Part shown: positions 22,832 through 35,431 of the stretch, piece by piece
How positions within the stretch are numbered: position 1 is the stretch's first letter
Layout of the letters: each line of letters begins with the position of its first letter
NCBI GenBank assembly: GCA_019915015.1
Contig: JAHBBC010000026.1
Coordinates: forward strand, 186,001-250,000
Origin: Auriscalpium vulgare
Lineage: Eukaryota; Basidiomycota; Agaricomycetes; Russulales; Auriscalpiaceae
DNA length: 64,000 nt
Reading direction: 5' to 3'
Notes under the pieces: model-generated
Told to the model about the DNA's origin: nothing
Database searches by the model: none
Seen by the model: the letters and a program-made list of their open reading frames with translations, nothing else
Program-made: the position numbers and the translations under genes

Positions 22832-24480
22832 TTACTGTGTTTCATCTTCTATCTTCAGAACCATCCTCGGGTCAGCCTCCAAAAGACGCCTACCAAAATC
22901 CTCTGGTATCGTACATTTCCGGAGGATCAGCTTGTCTAACTGCTTCCCCGCTTCTTTACGCATGCGTATGAGTGTTAAAAGCATAGCGTCCTTGGTCTTG
23001 GGCAATTTTCCGGCCATGAATATGTCAGACTTGAAATCAATGGACCGCAGGCTTAGCGAGGTGAGCTTGGGAAACGGGATCCCCTGCGCATTTGTTGCGG
23101 AATCGGTTCCATCGGGATTCGCCTCCATCGTAGAGGTCAAGAGCGCCATGCAGAACTCAAAGCCCACGGTTGCATCACTCACTTCAACCGCGCGCATGTC
23201 TGGCAACAGTGTCAGCGCGGCCTCCCAGTCCTTCCACGAGAACGCGTCCGTTACTAAAACTTCAAGATGCTCAGATGCAAATAGGGACATGGCGGCATCA
23301 TACACCGGATCCCGGCGCCATAATGGCACTCCCAGTGCGGCATGAAAATCCGGCGCCAATTGCAGAGAGAGATTTGTGGGAACCCCGTCGCGTACTAGCG
23401 AGGTATGTACTGTCACCGTGTTGGCGTGAACTAGCATTTCCCTCGGCGTTTCGGGCATCCTAGCTGGGTCTGCAGCCAGGGTAGCGTCGACTGCCGCAGA
23501 CATGTGGACCTGATGAAAGAGCTGCAGAATGTCGTCCTTGTCCTCTTCCATATGGCAGACCCTTATATCGACTGATGTGTCGCATGGAATGCGGATATGG
23601 CATAAGAGGATGTTGGCCGAGAATATGGTGGATTCCAGAGTAAAGCCCTTGAGGAATTTCAAGACGGCGACATGATTGTCTGGAATGCCATTGTCGCTGA
23701 AGTCGATCTCACGCAGACTGAGCTGCGTCAGTTTTATCATAACCTGCAAGGCGTTGACAATATCGACCGCAGGGGAGTTGACAATGTGCCACGCATTGTG
23801 TCTGATGTCAAGCACGGTGAGATTGCGGAGATGGTGGGGGTGGGGGGCCCATGGGAAGTCGAAAGGGGTCACTTTGAGCTCACGCACGGATAAGAAACCC
23901 GGTGCGCTGATCAATTCGTGAAAGAGCTTCGGCGAGTTGTCTGATACCACGAGCGAGAGCTGTTGAGCGAGCGAGAGCTGTTGAACGAGCGACAGCCGTT
24001 GTATTCTGTCAAGGTGCTGCTTCAGGAGGCCGGAAGGGTGGTTTGTCTTGACGTCGTATAATACGCTTGGAATTGTGACGGAAAGTTGAGCGTTTTCCCC
24101 TGCGCCCGAAATAATCTCCTCCAGCCCCTCGACACCAAATACGACGTTCCAAAGAACGGGCAGTGCGATTCTCCTCCAGAGACTGCAGACATGTGTCAAA
24201 TTGATCCAGCTCTGAGGATCTCCCTTGTAGATGCAGGCGAATATGCGTAGCATGAGTTCGGAAGAAAGTCGAGAGACAGGAAGACAGTAATTTCTTCCGT
24301 GTCTGACGATCGTCCCGCAAACGGCGGCAAGAGCGTCTCGGTCCTGTTTGCTTGAAGATACAATCCGAAGCTCTCTCAACCTCGCAAGTTCTCCGGGAAG
24401 CTCACTATAGACGGTGATCTCGTGTTAGCTAAATATTGTTGAAAGAAGTGACAAACTCACGCATTGAAATTGAGATGCAT
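22832..24480 (-). CDS. F-box protein, 530 aa
   Basis: Exon 1 (24480-24461) encodes MHLNFN and splices through a 56-nt intron to a long exon (24404-22832); no stop intervenes. The F-box occupies about residues 35-80: LPVSRLSSELMLRIFACIY followed by INLTHVCSLWRRIALPVLWNVV. The rest is a leucine-rich region typical of Agaricomycete F-box proteins. An 18-nt repeat produces the QQLSLxQQLSL string near residue 140. F-box proteins join substrates to Skp1-Cul1 ubiquitin ligases; the substrate is unknown. The architecture (tiny first exon, coiled segment, F-box) matches the genes at 39395 and 43606. A TATAAG box lies upstream near 24560 on the minus strand. Confidence 0.8.
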
Positions 24481-27400
24481 CGAGGGGCCCTCCCCACTGG
24501 CAGTATGTAGGAAAGAGAAGAAAGAGGTCGTAAAGATGAGGGCTGCCTCGCCCACTCTTATAGACATTTATGCACAAGGGCATGGGAGATAATACACAAG
24601 GACAGTACGCAACACAATAGGAGTTGATTGGAAAGAACGAGGACATAACAACAAGTGCATGGTGGCGAGCCACGTAGGGTGGCGCCGAGTCCTGTTCCGC
24701 GTCGAGACAACAAGACACTTACGAAGCCGCGTCGTGTGTTGACTAGTCCGCCACGTTGTTATAGTCGTTGAAGGCGTCGCGACACGAGGACACAAGGGGT
24801 ATACGCGGCGAGCCGAGCTCTTGGAACAAGCCACGCACGCACTCTTCGTCGCCTGAACACGTGTTAGTCGACGCCGCTCGAGCACGGTACTATTTCACGA
24901 ACCTAGTGTGACCCTGCGGTCGCCGGCAAAAGAGAGACCTATGGCGTGCGAGTCGTGGCGACGGGGCAGCCTAGTACAAACGATGTGTTCGACGGACACG
25001 TCGCGTGGAGCAAGGACATACGACCATGCATGCCACGCTCTTCGACACCTACGTTCGAATTGACCCACGATTTTTGTGCGGTAAAACTACTCGTTCACGC
25101 ACCTCTTATGGAGCCAGTATCTCCACTATGCGACAAGCTGACCTAGAGCCATCAATGGTGATGGTGCCCATGACGGGGCAGAGCGGTCTGCGGTCCAAGC
25201 TCCGCGCAGACGATTCGCGCACGGGAAGGGGGGCGCTGCGACGATGGCGCGTACAGGGTCGTCAGACGCTTTGTTTAGCTCGAGGACGACGGCGGCTCGG
25301 AGAGACAAGGAAGTGAAGACGTACGGGATGTGCATCAAAGCGCGGAAGGTCTGGGATCAAGCCTGCGCGGCCGCGTCGAGCATACGTCGTTGATGCGGGA
25401 CGAGACTGGCAACGTCGCGAGACCGCGGAGATCGCTTTCATTGTCTGAATTGTGAGTGTGTTCATTCCTGCGCGGTGAGAATGGCATAGAGCATCGTGTC
25501 AGCAGCATGCCCGCGCGCCGGGAGCGTATGTGGCGCACCTCCGGCTCGGTAACCAGCCCCAGACCGGGGCGGCCGCGGTTGACGCAAGCTATGGTCGACA
25601 GTGAGCAGACCACCGAGTAGCAGCTAGCGTGGCTCACGAGGAGCGCGTTTCTGTGAGAGCTTGACCTTACGGCGACGATGGCGAGCAGAGAAGGAGATAA
25701 GCGCTGGGACTCGGAAGCCGCCGAGAGCCCCGGCGGCGCTTGTATTCGTCATCGCGCGGTCAACTCGACCACCACGTCGACGTGCTCGACCTCCCACATC
25801 CTCTCTCGACGTCCAACGAGCCGATACCCGTCAATAGCGACATTCATCCAGAGTTACCGGCCGATCAATGTCAATGTGCAGTCTTCTGATTCATACGGAC
25901 GCCGCGCGTCGAGTATCGCCAACGCCGCCGTCGTCTCCTGCACAAGACCACACCTCCACTCGCAAAAGTGGTCCTGAACCAACGAGTGGACGGACAAAAA
26001 TGGACATGAACGGTGCACGGAGAGGATCTCAATCTGAAGGTGCGTGTGCTTCCTATCTACAGATGGACGGCCTAGCTCACGCGCTCAAGCTGGGTCCCTA
26101 TCTCCCAGCATATGATTACACTGTCGTATCGCCTCCGTGGATTTGCCTCACACCCCAACTTTAACTGTCTATGATTTCCACCAGGCGCCGCCCCAATCTC
26201 TCGTCCCCGGCTCGCCCTCGCACCCTCCCCTTGCGATTCTCGCGCCCACTCGAGCCGCCTCTTTTGATCCTATCGCCATCTCGTATACAAGACGAGAGCA
26301 AGATGTACTTGCGTGGGACCCTAACGAAGGTGAGCAAATTCCATCCTTACTACTCACTTGATCGTCGCCAGTCTTATTACTTGCCAGTGCCCGTGCCCAC
26401 GACACCATGCGCTCATCCTGCGTCCCGTACAGCAAACCGAGGCCCGTCGGCGGCGGTATCTAGCCACAGCGTACATCGCCGGTCCATGCACAGAGTACGG
26501 ACGACGCGTGTTGATGCGCTGCGATCGCCGACGCCGTCGTCGTCTCCCGCACAAGACCACACCTCCTTTGGCAAGCTTTCGAAACCGCTACTGGACGAAT
26601 GCAAAGGCAATGAATAGGACGAGGAGAAGCTGTCCAGGCGATGGTGCGTGTGCGTTCTATCTCCAAATGCATGGCTTGACTGACGCCGGCCTCTACCCGT
26701 CCTGCCCCTTGCCTGCACATGCGCATACACCGTCCTATCGCCTTCGCGGTGGCGAACCGCGCGCCGTCGCACTGTCCGTCCGGCGTGGCACCGAATATGA
26801 ATTCCTCGTCCCCGGTGCTCCAATGTGTCTTCTCCCGTGCGGGTGTCGCTCCCGCTTGATCCGCCAACGATTCCAGCGCTGCAGAACTCCGCCGCCTCAT
26901 ACAAAACAAGACGATACCGCCCTCCGCGTGGCGGGAGAATTTTGCTATTCCGCGCAAATCTATCTCGAGTACGATTGAAGGCGAGCAGATCTTCTAGATG
27001 TGTACTACTACTTGACTCTCGTCGTCGTGCCCGATAGTTAGTTAATGCATCTCAGGCTCGACGTCGTAGAGCTGTCTTGTTTGACCGGCGGCATATGGGT
27101 ATCCTAGGGGGTTTACTGGCAAGACACAATGAGGAGGCGGTGTACTGCGTAAGGGTTTAGCATGTATGCGCGCGCGAATTCGATGCTCGAGCAATACCAT
27201 TCTGCCTGCAGCCCAAATGATTTGAACATCGCGTCTGAGGGCTTACGCGAAACATACGAGAAAACAATGTGCACGGGCAGAGGAAGACGCGGCGCGCCCC
27301 GTGTGTGGTCCGCGTGCACAGTCCGCGCATGATCGGGCGCTGTTGCAGTAGGAATAAAAGAAAAAAAAAGAAAAAAAGACAAGGGGCGCAAGAGGGGAGG

Positions 27401-27599
27401 CGCGTGGGAAATCCGGTAACACGGGTCCGCACCGCCGACTCCCCCGCTCTTGCTCATCGTCTCCCATCTGTCCGCCATCCAAGCTCAGCCGGCACTCGAC
27501 TCTCAGCGCGCAGGTATCAGAAACAGTTGCCCTTGAAGTAGGTCTGCTATCCTCAGTAACTCTGGCCGAACTGAGCATCTGCACTAGGGCAGCGCAGCA
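24481..27599. other. Gene-poor interval with degenerate repeats
   Basis: No convincing gene. It contains a CCCAGCGCTTAT box at about 25695 (minus), the tandem duplicated unit at 25888-26960, and an A-rich purine run at 27355-27385 just upstream of the next F-box gene. Open frames here are arginine- and serine-rich, as expected from GC-rich non-coding DNA. Confidence 0.45.
25888..26960 (+). repeat. Degenerate tandem duplication of a short spliced unit
   Basis: Two units share an ordered set of landmarks: tacggacgmcgcg, ccgtcgtctcc, gcacaagaccacacctcc, then a gtgcgtgtgc...ctatct(a/c)caga(a)tg intron-like junction at about 26039 and 26643. Reading frames differ between units and contain stops. 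The ancestor may have been a small gene with one intron; I do not recognise its product. Confidence 0.5.
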
Positions 27600-28706
27600 A
27601 TGGTCGTTCTCCCGCGCGACGTCCACCTCGAGATCATTGACTGGGTCTACCGCAACTCGCAGCACGCAGAGGCAGATTACCGCACTCTATCTGCATGTTC
27701 TCTCGTCTGCAAGACCTGGACGACCCCCGCCCAGCGGCTTCTCTTCCGCTGCATTTGGCCCCACGACATGAAGGCAATGCTCCGCAAGCTTGACCAACTC
27801 CTCCCCGTGCTGCAACAACATCACATTCTGGGGACGTACGTACGCAACACCAGCGTATTTTTCGATCCCTCGAATACCGCCATAACCGACAATTTCCTCG
27901 CCCTGCTCGCGCTCTGTCCGAATGTGACCTCCCTCTATATGACCCTCATCAGCCGTTCATCGGCATCCTCCATCCTGGAACATCTGCGCGCCTTACAGCT
28001 ACGGATCGAGTACCTGGAAACAAATGTCGAGCTGAGACGGATCGCCTCCTATGCCCGTCTCTGGCCCAGCTTGCGGTGCCTCGCGTTATCTGATCCGTGC
28101 ATCAGCTTCGCGTGGAATATCCATGAACGTCCTGTGCCACTGAAAGTACCGCAAGGCTGCAAGATATATGTGTGCTACCCCTGGCTCGCAGAATACTTGC
28201 TGGAGGGCACGGACATGTCCGCAGTGCGCGAGCTCGAGATTTCCGAGGTCAGGTGGAATTGTCTGCGTTTCAAGAGCACATCCGTCCTCAATAATCTCAC
28301 ATCGCTCGTCCTCCTCGATGGCGCCCCGCCCCCGCAGGACATACTTGACTGCTGCACCCGGCTGGAGACGCTGGTCTTTCCGGCGCGCCCTTTGATGCCT
28401 TTGATCCTCCCGCGGACGCTCAGGCATGTCGGCTACCACGCCGTCACGAAGGACACCGGAATACCTCTGCGGTACCTAATGGACGCACTGAAGGCGTTGC
28501 CATCCTTGCGACTGTTGACCGCGACTCGGGCGCTGACCGAAACGGACCTGGCCGACTTGACGGGTGGATGTCGGGACATATGTGTCGACTTCGTGGTGAT
28601 GAGCGACCATCGCATGTTTCGAGTACGTTCAAGCGGACCTCCCCGTTTACAGAGTCCCATATACTGACGTCTCTTGCAGCGCATGAAAAACGTTGACTGG
28701 ATTTAG
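27600..28706 (+). CDS. F-box protein, 349 aa
   Basis: Exon 1 (27600-28622) and a nine-codon exon 2 (28680-28706) join through a 57-nt intron, giving the C-terminus FRRMKNVDWI. The F-box is at the extreme N-terminus: VLPRDVHLEIIDWVYRNSQH, then SLVCKTWTTPAQRLLFRCI, and leucine-rich sequence follows with conserved LPRTLRHVGYHAVTKD at about 282. The same C-terminal mini-exon occurs in the gene at 59332, confirming both models. Likely an SCF ubiquitin-ligase adaptor; substrate unknown. The start is the first ATG, directly before the F-box. Confidence 0.85.
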
Positions 28707-30978
28707 GTCTGAAGGCGGAGCTCAGGGTCCTCTCTTCTTGTCAAGACGCGCGTATCTTTGTATTCGGCATCACGACCTCGCAATAACAAATCACACTTCT
28801 TTTCCCTCCTACCTCGTCCACCTCTATATCTCGTCTGCTTGCTTCGGGCCCTTCGGCCAGACTACGAACGTGCCCCCCAACGACTGCATCATACACGGCT
28901 CTGTCTCTCTTATATCGTCTCTCGCTCGTGCAAACCGCATCTCGCTCGAACACCGGAGTGGTTGGTCAAGCCTCGGCGATGCCGCTCGTAGAGCGCTGGC
29001 TGGGAAAAAACCCCGTCGCACAATCTACAACGCCGGATACAATGCTCCCACCCCGAGATACTGCCATTATATCCCAATCGCCAGCTTCCTGCCTTCTTCC
29101 TCGCTCCTCGCTCCTCACTCTCAGCGTGTACATCTACGGCATCCCGGTATAACAACTCTCCTCCCATGTTATGCGCGTCAGGCTTCCCCTCCCCTAACAT
29201 TCCTTTTTCAGAACCTCACACAAGTGGATGACCGTGTATCTCTCTGTGCATGCCCACTACCGATACCCCGGATCCGTCCCTGCTTGTCCATGCGCTGCAC
29301 GACCTCGCCAAATGCCCAACGTGCGCAAACGGCGACCAGGTCCTGCCGTGCGCATTGTGGGAAGGCACCGCATCCAGCCCACATGGACCAACCGCCCGCA
29401 GACAATATATCATTGGCCCCGCGGCCGCGGTTCCTATTATCCCCGGACTGCTCCGCCACGCCACCCCATCCAACCGAATGCTGAACGTTCCCTCTTGCAC
29501 GGCGAGGATCCTGCCCACGGAACGCGGTCGTGTGGTGCGGGGCTGGGCTGCTAAGACGCGGATGTGCGCCCGCTTTGCCAGCAGTTCAGAGATGCAGAAC
29601 GCGTGGACGGTGCCTAGGCCGCCACGCACGTTTCGCGCTTCCTTCGTTTGGACTTGGATGCGTTCGTCTCTGCAGAAGCAGCGCAAGCACAATGTCAGCG
29701 ACGGGCCACGATGAGCATGTGGATGGGCGCACCTGCGCGGAGTTGTCGTCGAGCGTCGTCCCGATGTCGACAATGCAGGAGATGCAGCGGTCTTTGGCGC
29801 ATGGGATGAGAGGCGGCGCAAGGAAGGAGGGCGCAAGGATATACCGTGTTATCAGTACCGGCCGGCGGTGGTGACGTGGAAGGGAGAGCGGTCGACACAC
29901 CTGGCCGGGCTCCGCTCGTTACCCAGCACTACAGCAACGCTGATCAGTCGACTCAAACGGTAGCGAGCGCGGCGCTACTGCGGAGAGCTCATTGAATGGA
30001 TGGAGACGAAGAAGACTTGAAGAGAATAAGCGCTGGGGTGCCTCGAGGCCGCGTCATCGCGTCATCTCGCGACCACGATCCCAGCACCTTCTTCTGGCAT
30101 TCAACGTCCAACGCACTGCGGTCTGTCGGCCGTCCTAGCTAGTCTAGTCAGAACTTGGCCAACGCAGAACGCACAGGATACGGACGATTCATCGCTAACC
30201 CGCTCACTAGCACCCGTCCACCCGCGAGTACTTATTTCGGAGAGCCAACACGGGAGATGACTGGATGAGCGTAGAGCGGTGTCCGTGCGTGTTTTTACGG
30301 TATGCTTACATTGCCTAGCTAACGCGTACCAGCACATTTCACAGCAAACAACATCGTCCAACTCGTGCGTGCCTCTCCGCCAGGTTGCCTCCACGCACGA
30401 CGCTCCTCCTACGAGACAGCGGCTCGCGCTGCCTGCGATACGTATGTTCCCGCCATGTCGGCCGTCCTGTGAGTGCTGCTCGCGGCGCCGATCGACCTAT
30501 CCTGGGCCCTACGCCATGGCTCTGAGCCTAACTGCCTTGAAGGAGACAATTGATACCGCAAGCAGGGTGTCCCAGAGAAGATTTGTTGCCACGGTGAGCA
30601 CATCCCTTGGTCGGCGATGCGATGTATCGGTCTAAGCGTGCACTGATGCCCAGATATTATGTGCGGAGCCTCGACTGTATCAATCAGCAGACTGCCGGGA
30701 CCACCCACTCAGAGACGGCGCGTCTCTTCTTGGGCGTGCGCGTGTCATATGGGCATCAATGTATTCAGAAGAGTAGCAAGAAAATAATATGTCCGTTTGG
30801 GAACGAGTGTCCTTTCAAATGAGTGCATAACGCGGTTCTGCTCGTGTCCGAGTTGTGAGCTAGCTAAGACACTCGTGCCCCAGCGCCATGCGTACACCAA
30901 CAAGGCAACCGGGCACTATCCCTGCGCACGAATACCACGTCAGTAAAAGTATATCTCACAGAGCATACATCCACTCAC
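28707..30978. other. Interval with no firm gene
   Basis: Holds a diverged repeat (29500-30050) related to 21900-22500, ending in a CCCAGCGCTTAT box at about 30035 (minus). A possible two-exon mini-gene at 30515-30592 plus 30653-30775 (MALSLTALKETIDTASRVSQ start, splice in phase 0) cannot be distinguished from chance. On the minus strand near 29060 a C-x2-C...H..H string looks like a C2H2 finger but stands alone. Confidence 0.4.
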
Positions 30979-32462
30979 AAGAATCTCAATCTCCGTGATG
31001 TTGCCCCCGAATTGAAGCACATTCTCATGCACCCACTGCACCGCGAGCGATCGGTCGAGCAGCCCGGTGACGTTCGCCCGGGTATTCACCGCCACCGCGA
31101 TTGTATTATTTTGCGCGAGCGATGTGCCGTCGTATCCTGACGAATTTTGCCTTGATATTGAGCGCGCGGTCAGCGCTGCTGGCGTGCATTATTATGTGGC
31201 CGACGACTCACCCTGCAAGGATCGACGTGACCACAGTCACCTTCAAGTTTGCCGGGTCAGAGGGCCCCGCCCACACGTTCCTGGTATTGCGATTGTGGAT
31301 TTAGCGCGTGCAGCGAACGACGAGGCATGCGGTATACTCACAGGAACAGGCAGTCGTCCGCCTCTGCGTTGGTGGTGGTCTGAGTCGTGACGCAGGACGG
31401 CTGCATGGCTGTGGCATTGAAGGTCGCTGACGAGTTGAACGCGACGGGCGGCGAAGTCGGGCCGGTGGGCGGCTTCGCATAGCGCTGCAACACGATGGTC
31501 AGAACATCGCACACACTCCAGGCAGGTTATAAGGAAAATACGCACCACACCGAGGAATGAGCGCACTGCCGGTTTGCACATCGTCAGAAAGATGCTAGTG
31601 GGGAGCGAGATGATGCGATTGCGAACGCACCTCCGTTGCTCTCAAGCCCGACGAGCTGACCGGACGTTGTGTTGACGAGGGTGGGCACACTTGTGTTGTA
31701 GGCAGACGGGCCGGGGTATGGGTAGGCGGTGGCCGATGCGCTGAAGGTCACGGTCGGGGTGACAGTGACTGTGGCATTGCACAGATAAGACGGGGTGGCG
31801 GTCGCGTTAAAAGTCGCAGTTGGGTAGACGGTCGCTGTGATGTTGAAGATCTCGCTCGAGGAAGCGGTCGCGGTCGCGTTGAATGTCGCGGACGATGAGG
31901 CGGTCGCGGTCGCGTTGAACGTCGTAGACGGGTAGACGGTCGCTGTGATGTTGAAAATCTCGCTCGAGGAAGCGGTCGCGGTCGCGTTGAATGTCGCGGA
32001 CGATGAGGCGGTCGCGGTCGCGTTGAACGTCGTAGACGGGTAGACGGTCGCTGTGATGTTGAAAATCTCGCTCGAGGAAGCGGTCGCGGTCGCGTTGAAT
32101 GTCGCGGACGATGAGGCGGTCGCGGTCGCGTTGAACGTCGTAGACGGGTAGACGGTCGACGTCACGTTGAAGCTCTCGCTCGAGGAAGCGGTCGCGGTGG
32201 CAGTCACGATGACCGTAGCAGTGTCGTTATAAGAAAAAGTGGGAGTGGCGGTGGGCGTCGGGTATACGGTCCATGTAACATTGGCCGTCACAGTAGCGGG
32301 CGCGCTGCAGACCTGGACCGACGAGGGGGGAACATACGTAGTGAATATCGCAGTCCCGTTTACTGTACCGGTCGGTTGGACAGTGACGGTGGTCGCATTG
32401 AAGCGGGCACCGCGGACAGCAAAGACGAGACTGAGCGCTGCGGCGACTGTTGCTGGACGCAT
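30979..32462 (-). pseudogene. Carboxylesterase (type B) remnant with Thr/Ser/Ala-rich insertion
   Basis: The ATG at 32462 opens a signal peptide (RPATVAAALSLVFAVRG). About 240 residues of Thr/Ala/Ser/Asn repeats follow, then recognisable esterase sequence: TTSGQLVGLESNG, FLGVRYAKPPTG, FNSSATFNATA, ADDCLFLNVWAGPSDPAN and, after a gap, YDGTSLAQNNTIAVAVNTR and LAVQWVHENVLQFGGN. Supported exons are 32462-31631, 31565-31546, 31484-31342 and from 31280; the last block is 31136-30979. The HGGG oxyanion-hole segment expected between NVWAG and YDGTS is missing and no frame joins the two. The GxSxG nucleophile elbow and everything after it are absent. Secreted carboxylesterases hydrolyse ester bonds; this copy should be inactive. 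Confidence 0.75.
31810..32200 (-). repeat. 108-bp in-frame tandem repeat (36-aa unit)
   Basis: The landmark gtcgtagacgggtagacggt recurs at 31921, 32029 and 32137, exactly 108 bp apart, with near-identical units and decayed edges. Each unit encodes a 36-residue block rich in Ala, Thr and Ser with several N-A-T / N-I-T sequons, so a secreted product would be heavily glycosylated. The unit itself contains shorter echoes (FNATATASSS twice). Confidence 0.9.
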
Positions 32463-32784
32463 TTCAGAATAGAAGGACGATGGGTGGGTGTGCGTCGAGA
32501 GGACACTCGGGGGATATATAAGTACAGTGCAGATCAACGGCTGGCTCTCAGGCTTACCGTGCCCGTGCACAGGATGTACTGCGGAGCATCGGAGTATATG
32601 GCGTAGATCCACCAAACACTTTGGGACGACGGTCAGCGGAGCCATCGTCATAGCTCGAAAAGCAGCCGGGATCCGGGAGCGGAGATGTCCGCAGGATTAT
32701 GTCGTGGTGATGTTGTCCGATATGTCGGAAGGCTGTGAAGCGACGGAGCTCACACAGGCTCGAAACCGCCGACTCGGGGTGCTA

Positions 32785-33355
32785 GGCCTGTCGATCCTTC
32801 GAGACGCCACGGCACACGGTCATCCTGCCACGCGCGGCCGGACCACTACGTCTCTCAGCTCATCCCCACGGGGACGCGTCGCCGACAGGACCTACACGAC
32901 CTCGCTGCAGGCAGAAAGAACCACAACACGTTCCGTGAGCGCCTCTCTGACCAAAGCCGATATATGCACTTACGCCGGGCTGAAGCGACCGTTGTGCGAA
33001 AAGAAATTGACGCAATTCGCCTGTTGCGGCTGAAACTCTCGAGCTTCGTACATTTGCAGCAAGAATGTCCGAGAGGTGAGGGCACGATGAGGGCTAATAT
33101 ATATCGACACGCTATGAGGCAAAGGCACGTCGAACCGTGCTTACCAAAGTGCGATGGGAGGAACGCGCGCTCTGGAGCGCTCGCGTTCCGGCTTGGCAGC
33201 CGTTGCAGACGGCTCGTCCACGCCGTGTTTGTTCTGTTTTTGAAGAAATTTTGCTTGGCATCGAACAGCGACCCCGCGCTTGCCCCGGATTATACGTGCG
33301 CGGTCAGCTTCGCTTATCCTCGCGACCGCCGCCGCAGCACCTGTCGGCAATCTAG
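32785..33355 (+). CDS. Partial gene of unknown function with coiled-coil segment
   Basis: One frame runs from about 32785 through an Arg/Glu/Leu-rich helical stretch (SDQSRYMHLRRAEATVVRKE...) to a donor at 33076, and resumes after a 74-nt intron at 33150 (VRWEERALWSARVPAWQPLQ...) to TAG. Splice phase is correct and both parts look protein-like, with Trp and amphipathic Leu/Glu patterns. I see no start codon in frame at the 5' side, so it is either a 3' fragment or has an upstream exon I cannot place. Family not recognised. Confidence 0.4.
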
Positions 33356-34123
33356 TTAGCGCACAGTCGCTGTATGCCATGAAACTGGACTTAGCTTACC
33401 TGCGATTTCTGTTGGCCGCCGCGTAGCGCCGGTTGATTGGGAGGTCGTCCATGGTTCACGCTTTCCAAAAAGAAAAAAGAACCGAGAAACAGATGGAGAT
33501 CGAATGATATTGCATGTTTCATGCAGTACATGTCGTTACTTCCGTATCATGAGCAACGCCAGCGTCGGGCGATAACACGGAGGCGCCACGCATCGCGAAT
33601 GCGGATCTGAAATCACGGCCTTAGCAACCGGCGGCGAAAATGACGCCGAAAGAAAGAAAACTTACGAGTCGCTATGTACTAGTAGGAGGTCGAGGACGCG
33701 GACGAGCGCACTGGCAGTAGGCAACACTGGTCGACGCACGCGTCGAGGAGGAGATGGCGTCGTAGGCGTGGTGACGATGGGGCGCGCACGGCTGAGACAA
33801 AGGAGCCCCGCTGGAGATCGTCGCAATACTACTCGTCTCCCTGGTGTTCTACAGTCGTTCTTGATTATCGCGGCACTACAGTGGCACTACCGTCGGCTCC
33901 GGGGCCGTTCGCGTGCTGGAGGAGGCGGGAGTCGGAAGAAGACGTGTAGGGTCCAGGGCATGGTCGATCGAGTGGGCGTAGAGATTGTGGCAAGCCTGCG
34001 TCAACGAGCCACAGAACCGACGACGAGGCTCTGCTTTCCGGTGGGGTAGAGATTTGGGAGGTGCGCACGGATGGACAGCCTGGGCGACGTGGCGTATGGG
34101 CAAAAGCGAGGACCTGGGCTGGC

Positions 34124-34526
34124 TTACGCATCCGCTTGGTAGATATGCGGTCCATTATGAGTAAATATTCTATGCGCATGGGAAAAAAAAGGCACCTCAT
34201 GGCGGGCAGGCTGAAGGCAGAGGCTGTCGCGAGGCGTCAGCTCGGCCATCTGTACTAGATCGAAATTATTACGCACCAGGCGACGGCGCGCGGGCATCCT
34301 CATCATCCCCAGGACCTCGTAATTCCCTGCGACATCCAATGTCTGGATCTCAGGCTTGTACGTGGGATCTTGTGCGATCAACGGTGAAGTGAGTGAGCGA
34401 GGTCGACGCAGCCCGCGAGATCGATGCGTGTCGTCCAGGTCGTCTTTATTTTCCATTGAGCTTCTGAGTAGGTCTTCATCAGGCCAGAGATCTTTGAGTT
34501 CACACGAGACGATGCTGAGACTCATC
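34124..34526 (-). CDS. Possible gene fragment, unknown
   Basis: From an ATG at 34526 the minus strand stays open for 134 codons. The sequence has a balanced amino-acid composition unlike the arginine-rich noise nearby (SLSIVSCELKDLWPDEDLLR, PEIQTLDVAGNYEVLGMM, LVRNNFDLVQMAELT). No splice partner or domain was found. It overlaps no other model, but chance cannot be excluded. Confidence 0.3.
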
Positions 34527-34572
34527 AGAGGCAGAGGACGGTTGGTCGCAGCGCGATGACGTGGGCGGCACC

Positions 34573-34622
34573 GTTTAAGCGCTGGGGTAGGTGGCTGAGC
34601 GTCTACCCAGCGCTTATCGTCG
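34573..34622. repeat. Inverted pair of the CCCAGCGCTTAT box
   Basis: TAAGCGCTGGGGTAG at about 34576 faces CTACCCAGCGCTTA ending at about 34619, separated by about 12 bp. The arms match except for one G. Single copies of the same box occur at about 22475, 25695, 30025 and 50861. Confidence 0.75.
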
Positions 34623-34774
34623 TCTTCTCTCTCGCTCTGCCCTCGACCATCTCCGACTCGCCCTCCCACATTCTATCCTGTCTCCAAGCGAGCCTCGTCA
34701 GCCAGTGCTGGCCCTTTGCCATCGGCTGCCAGGTCAACAGAATTGTAGTGAGATGGGGAGCGAGGGAGGTTGGT

Positions 34775-35260
34775 AACGAGACGGCCAGGTGCGTGCATAC
34801 ATAGGCCCATCGTGTGTCCACGTCGCTGACTACGATGCTCTAGTACTTAATACCGCGCCTCTGTAAAATTGTTTGCTCGCAGTCTCATGACGAGGCGGAA
34901 AACAACGCGGTATCAATTTACCGATCCCGTCCTCTCCGCCGTGACAAGACGGCCAGGTGCGCCTAGCCATACGCCCATCGTGTCCACGTCACTGACCGCG
35001 AGGCTCTAGTACTCATTACCGCGCCTCTGTCGAAGAGTATCTTTGCAAGCTCACGATGAGGAGGAAAACCGCGCGGTATCAAGCTCCCGATCCCGTCCTC
35101 TGCAGCTAGGTGCGCCTAGCCATACGCTCTTCGTGTCCACGTCGCTGACCACGATGCTCTAGTACTTATCACCGCGCCTCTTTTGAAGAGTATGCTCGCA
35201 GGCTCACGAGAAGGAGGAAAACCATGCGGTCTCAAGCCCGCGATCCCCGTCTTCTGGGCC
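34775..35260. repeat. Three diverged tandem units of about 155-170 bp
   Basis: Units start near 34782, 34952 and 35106 with (gc)caggtgcg, pass through tcgtgtccacgtc and gctctagtact, then ccgcgcctct, and end at gcggtatcaa...cgatcccgtcctc. About 80-85% alike by eye. The last unit runs into the open region that precedes the fragment at 35432. Confidence 0.7.
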
Positions 35261-35431
35261 CAGCTGAACTGCCACCGCTTGCGCTCTCCTCGCTAGGCAG
35301 CCCCACTGGCGCAACGACATCCGCCGGCACGCTACATCTCCCCTATGGCACTCCATTTCTCCTTTGCGACTGCGATGTCTGGCGGTACAACGCGCGCGCC
35401 TCTCAAGGTCGCTCCGTAGGCACCGTACTAA

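Noticed and set aside
27355..27385. A-rich tract as a retrotransposon poly(A) tail
   Set aside because: It is a purine mixture with no adjacent reverse transcriptase or target-site duplication visible.
29035..29110. Minus-strand C-x2-C...F...H..H string resembling a C2H2 finger
   Set aside because: Single finger with non-canonical His spacing, no second finger and no supporting exon structure.
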